A DNA stretch of 64,000 nucleotides. Origin: Progne subis subis. Lineage: Eukaryota; Chordata; Aves; Passeriformes; Hirundinidae. The notes beneath the pieces were generated by a model that was not told where the DNA came from, searched no databases, and was given only the letters and a program-made list of their open reading frames with translations. Below, in pieces: positions 1-11,900 of the stretch. Numbering within the stretch: position 1 is the stretch's first letter; every line of letters starts with the position of its first letter. The translations under genes and the position numbers were made by a program. The stretch spans positions 9,794,096-9,858,095 of the forward strand of contig JAKJHU010000023.1 of the NCBI GenBank assembly GCA_022316685.1. Direction: 5' to 3'.

Positions 1-3000
1 ACACATTTTAGAATAGTGTTTTAAAAAGTTGACATCTATCTACCAAGTTTCTACTCCATTTCAAAATAATCTGACATGATACCACAGAAGAATACCCCAT
101 CATACCTATATTTCACACAAGATAACCTGGCAGGGTGGCATAAATTAGAACCCAGACCTCTTTGAAAAGCCAGTGAACTGTTCTTTTTATCCAGATCAGT
201 GGAAGAGTCTAATTAATTTGGCAGAATTCTTGTGTCCTCGATTACAACATCTGCTCTGCTGTGGAATGATCCAACACAACCATCTGTCTTTCACCATGCA
301 AAGCAAGTGGCTGAGGGAAGATTTAATATTTTTCGACAGCAAAGGTTAGAAATGAACACAGTATCAAATTCAAAGCTGTGTTCTTCAGACAGTCAAGGTT
401 AACTCCTGGAGTTATGCATAGACCAGCATATTGGATCAGGGAGAGGTGGTTTGTGCCAGCAAGTCATTAGAGAAGGACGAGCAGCAAAGGAGCTCCTATT
501 GGAGCTCACAGGGTTCATTACTATTTTTGCCTCAACTAGCTAATCAGCATCAATCCCAATATTATGCCTGAGGCATCCTTTTTGAGGCCCTCTCAAGCAG
601 AGTATAATCTTGCAATCCTAAATGTAGTCTTCACTTTGAAATTAGCCAACAGCTCAGTATCAATGAAAACAGCAGGGGGGAAAAAACTTCCTTCTCCCCA
701 TCATGACAGCCATGCCAGCAAAACCCACAGTGTATATTGAATTATGCAGGCAGACAAGTAGTTCTGTCAGCTTAAATAACATTGTTTTGAGAGACAGCTT
801 TACCTTTACCAGTTTAGGGGGATTCTCCTGCGGCTCCCAGGTTTGCATTACGCAGTAGAGCTGCATGTCCATGGAGAGAATGTGCCTGAGAGATGAGCCT
901 GTGCCCTTCCTAGCTGTGTCCTCCACCAGGTTATGCTTTGGCTCCCTTGCAGCCAGGTGTGAGTGGTCACGTGTGCTGTTTAATAGCCCCTGTCACAATG
1001 AACAGACGTGTTCAGGACTTCTTTTAGAGGCACAAATCCCATTTTTGGGGGGAGCTATCAAGCATTTCCAGTGGGAAAGTGTTGCTTGCACACTGTCTTT
1101 TTACATTTTTTATTGTAAAATTACAGGTTCAAAATACCTCTCTGACTGATGTGAAAAGTTTTGCAGTGTGTTGGGGAGGATGTGGGGAGGATTCATTCAT
1201 TTCACTGGTAGGAAATGCTGACTGCTGACTGCTTAAAGGGCAGCAGCATCACAGACAGGTGTTCTGCAATTGTTCCATGACTTGTAGCTCCAGTTTGGCA
1301 CTGGTTATGTAAAACGCATTACCCATATGAAACTGCATCCTGTTCTGCCTGTCCACTAAGGGTAAGAAGAGGCTTTAGCAATAGAGTCTACCATTAATAA
1401 CAGTGTCTTCTTACCACATCAGACTGATGACAGTCAGCTGTGAATACACTGCTGTGATGCCAAAAGAGGCAAAATTTGGTCTAAGATAAAACAATCCAGC
1501 ACTGTTCACTGGTGCATCCATACCTACCATACCTAAGGTATTGATATGGAAGGGCAGACTGTGGCCTGGTTTGTCCATAGATTCAGTATTGAAACCTGTT
1601 CTGCAGGAATATAGATCCTATATCCTTCTCTGATTTTTTTTTTTTTTTTTCCTGTTGCACTCAATTTGCAGCAGTGCAAAGTTTTATCCATGCAGTTCAC
1701 TGGACTTTTTCCATGCATCTCATTTTCTTTCTTCTTCTCGTTTCACAGTTGTGCCTATCTGTATTTTACTCTCTTACTTTGTGAGAGTTCTTTGGTTTTT
1801 CCAGGGTTCTTGTTTTTCTTAATTTTTTTTTTTTTTTTTTTTATTTTTTTTTTTTTTGGCTTCTAAGGAGTGCCAGCGGCTTTCCTCAGCGGCTGCATTG
1901 GAATCAGCATGAGGAGATGAAAGCAGCAGCCTGCCATGGAGTGATCACAGAAAGCCACTGGGCTGATTTACTCTTTAGTCCCCCACTTTCATACATGTTG
2001 GCTCCAAAACAGCAGCTCTATCTGCCAACTGCTGATGCCCAGACTAAGAGGGAGACTATCTGGCATTTACAGTACCCTCCTAATCGCATCGTAGATGTCA
2101 CCCAAAGCCCACTGCATTCAGTTCCTACTGAATTCACTGGTCTTCAGGAAACATGGCAAGGTCTTCACACCCAACAGCAGATGTTGTACATGTACCCCCT
2201 ACATGCTCAGCCTAACTTTTGTCCTCCTTTTTCCAGAAAGAGGAGACAGTGCAGACCTTGCTGCTTGTTAAAGCTCTGAGTTAACATTCTGTGGTAATTT
2301 GTTTGGATTGAAAGGTAGCTAACAGTAAATGTGTTAATGGGAACATGCTCCTTTTATTCCTTCCCTCCCCAATGCCTCTGTAAAGCTGTGGTTTGCACAG
2401 GCTTTAATTAGAGAAGGGGAATTTTGCATCCTCTCCAGCTGAGCTTTCTTGGATTTAATTGTCATTTTAGCTTTTATTTTTATTGAATTTGTAGCAAAAC
2501 AAATTGGTGTAATCCTGCAATCCAAAACAGATATAATCCTCCAAACCAAAAGGGAATGTAGTAATGGAAAGAGAGCTATGATAAAAATAACCCACTTCAC
2601 TCTGGCAAATATCTCCAGCCTTCAACAGAAGCTACCTGCTATCATGAAGACCAAAATTCCTTATTTCCACCGCACTATTTTGCTTTCTTGAGTTTCTGAG
2701 TTTACTAAAACTGTTTGAATGACACATTTTATCTATTTTAAAATTTATTAAAAAAAAAAAATGTAATAACATTGGTCTCAGCCCAGTGTTCAGGGTAATT
2801 GCTGACAGCCACAGACTTCAGCAATAATAGAGCTTAGCTGTTTTCTTCATTCTGAGGTAATGAAAATCCCCCCTCTCCTGGATGATCATTCGTCTTGAAC
2901 ATCAAGCTGCCTCTGTGCAAGGGTCTGATATCTGCATCAGTGACCCATCTGGCAAGAATGAATGGGCTTCATTAAGGAACAGCATCTGACAGGTGACATG

Positions 3001-3685
3001 CCAAAGCCATGACACAGAGATTGCTTGTGGCCAATGTCAATTCTTTACACTGCCAGTTCAAATACATATCCTCCTCGGGATGTAGGTGACACACATTGAC
3101 TCCTGGCAGATGGCAACAAAGCTTCTGCATCTCCAAAGAAGGAAAGGTGAAAACATTTATGTCAGCCACTGTGGAGGTAATCAAAACCATTGTGACAAAG
3201 TGATTTAACTTGTTTTTTGAATGTGGATGACAGACATAGGTTTAGGCACATAGGTTAAGATCTTGCTTAACAAAATTTCCCCTGTGGTGGGGCTTAAGAA
3301 AAATTTAGTCATCTAGGCCACAGGCAGCTTTCCAAACCACATTAAATAACCCCCTTTATTCACTGTGTTCTGTGGTGCACATTCACACACAGTTGTCCAT
3401 CTATCTGCCTTACAGCCCTGGGTGCTTGATATCCCAAGTTCCTGTGAAGACTCTGTCCTCTGTGCCAACAGCCCAAAGCCTGTAGACTGAATTTCTGGGT
3501 GTGAATCTTAACCCTAACCTGCTTTGGTTAAGGATCACCTCAATCATGGTATCACATGCTTCACAAATCCTGCAGTATTCCCCACCAGGGTATTATGTTA
3601 GAGATCACTGTTAATACAGATTTGTTCTTAGGCAGTCACTTATTCCCCTTTTACCTGCTTGGATCCTGAGAACCTGGTGGCCACA
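1..3685. other. Intergenic sequence, no gene recognised
   Basis: Short open frames only (up to 120 codons), none resembling a known protein. It holds T-rich tracts at 1634-1650 and 1823-1857 and an A12 run near 2750. No CR1 end or LTR end is seen here. Confidence 0.6.
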
Positions 3686-3766
3686 TGTCATAGGTTAGCA
3701 CAGTTTTGTTTTCTAGATATAGAGAAATGTAAAATGTTTTTCCCTGCCCTAACCGTGGCGTAGGTT

Positions 3767-3780
3767 GGGGGGGGGGGGGG
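3767..3780 (+). repeat. G14 homopolymer
   Basis: A run of 14 G inside the 5' part of the LTR. Confidence 0.9.
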
Positions 3781-3935
3781 AGGACAAGGACCTATCAGAA
3801 AGCAGGCTGGGATATTGACAGCTAAGTTGACTAATGAGAACTGTCAGTGCGACTTTGGAAGGAACATTTAAAACTAATCTGCGGCTGACCGCCCACTCTC
3901 TTGCTTCGGTGATCGGCCATGAGGTAACACTGTGG

Positions 3936-4225
3936 TCAGGGCCGGGCCCGGGCCTGGGCCGGGTCGGGCTCTGCTGCCCCTCTGGGCAGACGGGCCGGGC
4001 CCGGCTGGGCTTTCAGCAGCTGCTGCCTGCATGGAGAGCAGGGGGAGCCCAGGTTGGCCCCCCATTGCCGGCTGGGCCGGATCCGGCCAGGCCTCTGAGA
4101 ACTGCTGCCCGCATGCAGCGCGGGGCGGGGGTGGGATGGGCGGAGGCCCAGGTCAGGCCCTTCTGCCTCTGGGTGTATGGGCCGGGCCTTGCTGAGCCCT
4201 CTGAGAACTGCTGCTCGCATGAGAG
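3936..4225 (+). repeat. GC-rich imperfect tandem repeat inside the LTR
   Basis: A very GC-rich block inside an AT-rich element. The motif CTGCTGCCTGCATG or a close variant recurs at 4020, 4102 and 4209, and two of the copies share CTCTGAGAACTGCTGC. Between them are GGGCCGGGC-type stretches. The spacing is 82 and 107 bases, so the units are unequal. Confidence 0.75.
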
Positions 4226-5194
4226 CAGCCTAAGTGAAGCCTTTTATGCAGCTTAGTAATAGCTCTGAGCTCTGAGCTGGACCACCTTAGATAAGACCGA
4301 GGGGTGGAAAAAAGGATATTTGCCGGTTTCTTCTACCAGCCCAGTGCGTGAACGTGGCCTTTGCAAGCCCAGGCAAAATTTAACCTTTTCTTAGCCACAC
4401 AGAATTTTTAAAGCACAATTCTTCCTAGAGAGGAAGAAAGAAAAACAGAAAGTACATGGAACAGACACTGCATGAAGTCAGTTAGATAAGAGAAAGAGCT
4501 AATAATATTGGAGTAAGATTGAAGAAGTGGACATTTTTAACCGGACTTTTCTAAGGTAAATGATGAAGAAATGAACTGTTCCTTGCAGCATCTTAGTATT
4601 ATTTGGGTAGAATGCTGTTCTAGTCAAAATTAACGACTGGTGTAGTAGAGATTTATTTGGGAACTTTGAAACCCCTGCTCCTGGGTCAAAAAGGAGGTCT
4701 CGACCTTTGAGATAAAGATAATTTTAGATCAGAAGAAGTATTCGTAAATAATATCCCAGATACACTGAGAAGCTCTGCTGATAGAACATCACAGTCTGCG
4801 AAAACTCCAGGCAGCAGCAGATGTGTGTGTGACATTAAGAAAGACTGGACTCTCTTTTGTCTTATAGCAAATGTCTTCATAAAAAGATCTTAGAAAGACT
4901 CTTCTCCTAAGTAATAAGTAGTTATTTTTAAGTGGTGAAACTGACTGAAAACCCTAAATTGTGGTTTTTTCTATGTTGTTCAGTAAGAAAGTTAATAGTT
5001 TGTAAGAGGAAAGAAGCGTGTTTTTTAAGTTTCATTCTGTTTTAATTTTTTTTCCAACTTTCTTTTTTTTCTATTCTTTTATCGTGTGTTAATAAAACGA
5101 TTTTTGTTCATTTTTTTAAGCTTAAGCCTGCTTTGTTTGTTTTTCTCCTAATCTCTCCCTCCCACAAAAATATTAACACTAAAACCCCGTTACA

Positions 5195-8100
5195 TTAATT
5201 AGTGTTTCTGCCTGGTTTTATTAAATTAAAACCATTACACCACAGATGGTGGTCTGGGCACATGTACATACTTATATTGGGTATGAAGGTCTTTGTTGTC
5301 ACTAGGGACATGTCAGCTCTCCTGATGATGGTAGGCATCTGCATCACCTACAGTAAGGCTACATCCTAAATCCTGGATATTGTACAACCCACTGCTGCTG
5401 CCAAGTCAGGAGCCAATGAGACCTGAATGTGCATTTAGAACAGCCAGTGGTTCTTTGTACAGTCCCACAGAACCTGTACGAACCAAAGGCCTGTGCTATT
5501 AGCACTAGCACTGGCTGAGGCTCGGACAGGGGGTGGAGACCAGCTCATTGTTGGGGTTGAATAGCTTCTGGCCTGTGAGCAGTCCAGAGGCTGCACCATT
5601 GTTATGCCCAAATTGAAGGCTGGGGATAGAATGAGGATGATGGCAAGAAAAAGGTGGAAAACTAACGTTGATGCTGGACCCTGAATGGTCTGCAGGCCTA
5701 CTACAAGATCTGCTGCCAGCAGGGTAAATAGTGTAAATGGAATAACCTTGAGAAGGGGTTGGAGACAGTGACACAGTGACACGTATCAAAATTAGAGTGT
5801 AAGCTGCCATGAAAGGATGACATAAATTTGTTGACCAACCATCAGTGGTTTACTATGTTTGGAAGGGATTATTTCCAGAAACAAATTGCTTTCATTTAGA
5901 TATCTGCTGAAGCCGTACCCAATGTTCAGCGTTTGAGTAAGAGTTTAGATTAGTTTAGCCTTAGGGACAACAGGGACGGAGAACTTTTTGGTAGATTTTG
6001 AAAGACGTGCAGAGATAAGGTGATGTTGGACAATGACAAATACAAGTAACTTTTTGTTGATTCCAAAATGGGCTATCGCTAAGGCAGGAGCAGGGGCTAC
6101 ATCACTATCCCCATCCTGCTTTCATGCAGTAAAGGTCTGAAGGCGGCTTGTGGGCAGGCTATGCCAATGTGATTGAATTGCTTAGGTTTTTGAGGATGCC
6201 TGTCACTTGTCTCTAATACTGAAGGTAGGTTTTATTTGGGTCTAGATTAGGCTCTGGGCTAGAGAAAATAAAAAGCTAGGTTCGCAGCTGGATTACCATG
6301 GAAAATGGAAGGTTGGTAAAGCTAGGATGAGGTGAGGTGTGGGTGAATTAAATGGTGTTAACAAGAGTCACTGGAGTGTTAAAGAACAGGTCAGAGAAGG
6401 CATTTGAGAGGATATGTAGTGATAAAAGGGCTGAGCCACCAGATTTGTCACTGGGTTTTCCAGTGACAGATGAAAAGACCTTTGTGTTTTGTTGGTTTAA
6501 TGAAAGGTCAGCCTTATATCTTTACATCCAAAGTTAAGACTAGAGGGAGATTTTTTTAATGGCAAAGACAGAGGATGTAGTGTTATATTTGGGCTTATTT
6601 GGGCTCTACATTAATGTGTATGGGTTTCATAAAATTTTATTGTATAAAGTTTTGGGTTTTTGGGGGTGGGGGGCGGGGGGCAAGGATTGCCAGACTCTGA
6701 TGTTAGAGTAATGGTTAGATTTACCTTTAAAAGCAAAGGTTTAGACCAGCAGAATTGAAGAATACAGTTTACAGCTAGCTCCCAAGAGAAGTGATCAGCT
6801 GCAGTGAGATTCTTTCTGGGTGAACGACTTCACAGTCATTGCAGGATGTTGTTAAGTTTTGAGAGAGCAAAGGAAAAGGACTGAGATTTGCTACTGTTTC
6901 CTGGCAAGGCAGATATTGACAGGCAAAAATGGCATTATCTTAGCACTGAAGATAATCCTTTACTGGAATGTAAAGGATAGGGTTGGTTTAGGGTGAAGGC
7001 TTGCCAGAAAGTTTAATATCATCGGGGCAATTGTGAAATGCCAAGTTGGGTACTAAATATGGATGATGGTGAGATGAACAAACATCCAGAATCTGCTAGA
7101 GGCCACTCCATTAGAATGAGAAGCAGTTGCAGTAGGATCAACTGGTGCAGAAATACTTCTGAAGCTGTTGAATTCATGATAGATAAATTTTTAAAGTCTT
7201 AATATTTGAAAAAATGTTAAGGTTCATTTTTATTGTTGTTAGGGTTTCCTAGAGCATTCACTAGGACGTATTATATATAGGTTTATTACAAATGAGGTTA
7301 AAAAGCAAGGTGTTTTTGTGTCTACTGAGTCCCTTACACTACACAAAGACTCTAACTCCAAATAAAACTGACCCTAAGACTAACCATGGGACCTGTTAAC
7401 TAACCTACTCAACCTCTTCCACCTCTATTCTGACTGGAGTCTAAAGATTCATTAGATCTTTATCCAGGGTGTCCGGAGACCTATTGTAAGCCTCACAGTG
7501 TCGAGGATTTTGAAAAGATCTCAGGGTAACAAGTCTGCAAGATCATCTTGTTTTCTTTCTTCTGGTAGAATTCTGAAGGGTTGGTTGACCAATGAGATCA
7601 GCTTTTCTCATTTTTTTTTAATAGTGTTTCAAAGATACTGAGCCTGGAGCCTTCAATGATTTATGGCTCTGTTTCTCATTTCAGTCCACAGAGGTTATAG
7701 CACTGCTTTATTCTGAGAACATTTGAAACTAGTACTGCTGTTACCAGGCATGGGAAAAATGTCTTGACTTTTGTGGGATTTAGGTCAGTATCCAGGATAA
7801 AAGGACTTGAAGAACAATTTCCTTCATGACTCCTCAAACTCTGGCAGCATAACAAATTGAATAGTGTCGGGCTTGAAGTTGCCAACCGAACAGTAAAATT
7901 GCAAAATTTCAAAATGGAGAAACAGTGTTCAGTACAAAGGTGCTGTGCCAGATTAGGGTCTGTACCTGAAGGCTGCAATTAAGGGTGTTCTTTGAGAAAG
8001 CAGTTCTGATTGTTCAGCATTGTTCAGTCCATTAGGGCAGGCCAGGAGGTTAGTTTCCTGTAGCTCATAACAGAAACTTATTTTAGGGTGAGGCAGATTT

Positions 8101-8847
8101 CAGATTCATGTTTAGAATTGGTTTTGTTTAAACAGAACACATCAGTAATTTTTGTGATGAAGATGAACAATGATTTGGTAACCTGGCATCAACCATAATC
8201 TTGTTTTTGCAGTTAGGTTTTGTTAGAACTTGAGGTATGCTACTAACCCTTGATGTCATCATGTCATGTACTGCCCTGGTGATCTCGGAGGACAAGCTCC
8301 TGAACACTACCCCTTACCCTGAGTCCAGTGGAACTGCAGGCCTGGGCTGATACAGCAATACAATTTACCCTTCAGTTTTCTCTTGGCCTTATAGCTCATT
8401 CCCTCACCTCCAGCAAAGTCTAAAACTAAGACTAGTCTTATACCTCAGTTTTCCTGATTTTAGTCCTAGTCCCAAAGGTGACTCAGTCACACGATCCACT
8501 TCTGCTGCAGAGCTGCCAATCAGCCATTCTTCTCCTCCAGCACCAAACTTCACTCTGGCTTTACAGGACTTTCTCAAACAAGTAACTGTATGTTATAGTT
8601 GATATCAATACTAAACCCAACCCTAAACATAAATTCAAACCTGACCCATGCCGCATATACGATAGATTAATGTCTGCTGCACTGGGCACATTAAGATTTC
8701 ATGTCAAGTCTAGATTTTGTCATGCACTCATTATTCCCCCTTATTCTCCGTTCCCATCACTGGTAGTATGGGATAGGAAGTCTGAACCAGATTGTGGCCA
8801 AAGCCTGAATGCAGATGAACAGGAGTCCAGTAGACCAGATCTGGCCT
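5195..8847. other. Intergenic sequence, no gene recognised
   Basis: No conserved reading frame. Two overlapping minus-strand open frames at 5435-5810 have no recognisable product. Scattered CCTAA/TTAGG-like hexamers occur around 7240, 7370, 8090 and 8620. A 9-bp perfect hairpin lies at 6446-6468. This could be part of an old, unidentified repeat. Confidence 0.5.
6653..6680 (+). repeat. G-rich tract with G-quadruplex potential
   Basis: Four runs of three or more G with short loops (GGG, then GGGGG, GGGGGG and GGGGGG separated by single T and C after a TTTTT loop). It fits the usual G-quadruplex pattern. There is no gene around it. Confidence 0.75.
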
Positions 8848-8910
8848 ACAACAACAACAAACAACAACAACAACAGAAACAACAGAAACAACAAAAACAA
8901 CAACAACAAA
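8848..8910 (+). repeat. (CAA)n simple repeat
   Basis: CAA units interrupted by GAAA and CAAAAA. It makes an artificial Gln-rich open frame that I do not call as a gene. Confidence 0.95.
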
Positions 8911-11900
8911 TCTGAAATAGGCATGGAGCTTACCACCTTTCTTATGAACTGAATTCCAGAAAAAGTCCTGGTCCATGCTTAAACTCCAGTGATTTTTTTT
9001 TTTTTTTTGGTGCCTAATTGTTTTGGAAACAATATTTTCTTTCTGTCTTATAAAGGAAGATTGGATATTGGACAGACACAGAGTCCAGCCTGTGAGGAAC
9101 CACTCAGTAGCCACCTGGATGCAAATGTGACATACAGTGCAGGAGTCCCAGAGCCCCATGTTACCTTCAAGTAACAGTGAAGGACAGGATGGGAAGAAAA
9201 AAGGTAAAGGAGAAGGAGAAACAAAAACCTTCCAAGTCCCACTGGTTCAACAGCACTAGGATGTTTGAGCTCAGTTCAGTGGTTTCCTCGTATCCAAAAA
9301 TGTAAGGTGGGGCTACTGAGAATTTCCAAGGTGCAGTGCTTGAACAAGGCTGGTCACATTATTTTGAAAATATTATTCTTTCTCCCAAGGTGGAAAAGGG
9401 GAGAAGCTTTGAAAGAGAAGCTACATAAACCTTGCTGCACATCTTCCTCAGATGCATTATTCCAGGCAGTGTTAGATGGCTGCAATTGATAACACAACCT
9501 TTGCTGTACATTAATTAATATATGTTTTTGGAAGTGCAGAGAATGCAAAGAAAAAACTACATTAACTCACGTCAAAAATGAGAGGATTTTGGGTGAGAAT
9601 TGATGCCAAACCTAAATTAGGTTTCCAAAAAAAGACAGCCTTGGCAAAAAGAATACATGAAAACTTTCTGTCCATCCTGTTTTAGTAGCAGTTGAGTCTT
9701 GAATGTCTGTTGGCTTCTTTGTGTTACACTATCCTGAAAATCCTTACTCCTTTATGCATGTATAACCAACACCAAGACTTCCATTTCCCCCAACATATAA
9801 TTTGCATAGTAACAATCTATCTATAACTAATCCCTTAAGACCAAATCAGGAATGGATTTGTGGATCCTGTTGTAAGCATCCTGTTAGATAACGCTTAAGA
9901 AAGCCCTTTGCCTTTCAACAGAAGGGGAAGCCAGTTCAAGGATGTAAATTAAGGATGTGCTGCTGCTCTTATCTAGCCTGGATGCTTGTTTCCCAGGTGA
10001 ATAAGAAGTTGAATCATTGTTCACATTGCCTGATGGCAGCTGGGAAAATGGCCTAGGGCCAATATAGTTTAGCAAATATTTCAATTTTCATCTTTTCGTC
10101 CCATTTTTGGGACAAATGACTGCTGCACAGCTAATGTGGAGAATATTCATCAAAAAGCTGTTTAAGTACTCTCCCTGATGTGCAATTTTTGAAAGCCCAG
10201 AGGGAGTCCCTGTGAATTGGAGACCAGGCTGGAGTGCATGGCAGCTTTGGGGTATTGAAAGAATACGTGCAATACCAAGAGGGACTGATTTTCTATGTCT
10301 TTTAAGTGGAACTACTCACTGCACACTGCAAATGTAATGACAGAGACCTCTTCTTAACCCAGTTCACATGCAGGAGGATGCCAAATGGATATTTTCTTTC
10401 CATTGAGATGCTTTGTATTTTCTCTTTGCTTGTTAACTTTATGACTTTGAAACAAAGGCTGTATTTTGTTCTGCACATCTCAGGCAGGAAACCATACTGC
10501 TTGTGCAGAGTCAGAGAAAATCTCTCTGGAGGACAAGGCATCCTCCTCTCCCACTGTGGACTTTGTAGCAGGCAGTGTGCTAAGGAGGGGTGCTGCTGTT
10601 CTGGCTGCTGCTGCAGTGATAAGCTGTACCTGCACACAATTCACCTGGTTCCTGGAAGTGTGTGTCTTCCTCAGGGGTACTGGGAGGCACCAGCAGTACA
10701 CCCTGCACATACCAGCACCTCTCTGCTACCTCAGACAAAAACACTTTATGGCTGAACCATAGTGCCTTTTCCTGCTGGTGGTTTTAAACTGTTGCACACC
10801 ACCTCAGTTCCTGCATGGTGGGAAGCCAAATAATTCATTGTATAATTAATGTAAGTCTGACACTCATGGGAGAAACGCTGTAATTAATTGGGAGTAATGT
10901 AACTGTTATGCTGCAGAGGAGAAATTAGGAATGTTTTGTCACATAATGTAAAGAATTATCAGAGGACAGCTTATTACCATACTAACTGCTGTCCTTTAGT
11001 TATGAAGTCACAAACTGTCTGCAACATGATTTAGACATTTTCTGCTGTAATGCACCAACTCCACTGTCCAGATGCCAAATACTCTTTTGAAATTTCTTAG
11101 GCTAAATTCTTCAAAAGTCCTCAGATGACATTATCATTGAGACTCTGTCAAACATAGTTTTCTCAAGATGACAAAATAGTTTAATGACATTCTCTGACTA
11201 GGAGAACTGATCAATTTTAGAAAAGGGATGCATTCAGATATTGTGACAATTACTGTACACAAGCAGGTGTTACTTATACCCCACCTTTTCTGGACTTACT
11301 GTTCCATGGATAGTTATGTGAAGACATGGATATTTCATCACATCCACAGAACCTTTCACTCCCGTGTATTACTTTAGCTAGCTTTGAAATGAAGTTTATT
11401 GGTATGTGCACTAATGCTGGCATGGCTGAAGTTGGTCATAACTGCTGAGAAACCGTACATCTCTGTACTAAGTGATGAGTCAATGTGAGGTCAACTCACC
11501 AGCTCTGCAAAATAGGCAAGGAGAAAAATGAAGATGAATGAAAACAAGGAGTCCAGCACATTCCACTAGGCTCAGCTGATGGTGAGAGCATTCCTGTGTG
11601 CCATTCTGCTCTCCCCTGGGACATCCCAGACTCCTTCAGGCACTGGAAAATCTTCTATCGGTTAATAAGATTTATTTGTTCTCCTGCTTATGCTCTTTCT
11701 CCCAGTGAAGACTAACAATATTCAAACATCTTCTGATATAGGAAACACTAGAGAAGGCAGAAGCCTGTAAATGAATAAAGCCTTGCAGGCAAGAGCAGTG
11801 GCACTCAGTCCTAATGTTTCCACTTGATCACCATGGTATCCTATTGTGCCTAGTTATTACAGTGTGTAATTAGCTACCTGCCAGGGAAAACTCTAGCTGC

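Larger units (their letters stand above)
3686..5194 (+). mobile_element. Endogenous retrovirus LTR, probably a solo LTR
   Basis: The element begins TGTCATAGGTTAGC and ends ACCCCGTTACA, the TG...CA ends expected of an LTR and a style common in bird ERV LTRs. It has an AATAAA at 5091-5096 about 100 bases before the end and a possible TATA-like CATTTAAAAC near 3866. No primer-binding site follows it and no gag or pol reading frame is visible on either side, so it is probably solo. The five bases flanking it (CCACA and TTAAT) do not match, so target-site duplications are not confirmed. The family and exact borders are uncertain. Confidence 0.6.

Noticed and set aside
3834..4256. Gly/Pro/Ala-rich open frames on both strands
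   Set aside because: They come from the GC-rich repeat block inside the LTR; no homology and all overlap each other.
5435..5810. Two overlapping minus-strand frames of 101 and 115 codons
   Set aside because: No recognisable domain, different frames over the same bases, and no splice or promoter context.
6444..6470. Hairpin with a 9-bp perfect stem as a possible terminator or small RNA
   Set aside because: A single short stem is expected by chance in 64 kb, and there is no gene or miRNA-like longer stem.
3686..8650. A full endogenous retrovirus starting with the LTR
   Set aside because: No primer-binding site follows the LTR, no gag, pol or env motifs are seen downstream, and no second LTR copy was found.
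8670..8915. Open frame ending in a polyglutamine tract
   Set aside because: The Gln run is a (CAA)n simple repeat at the end of a short unconserved frame.
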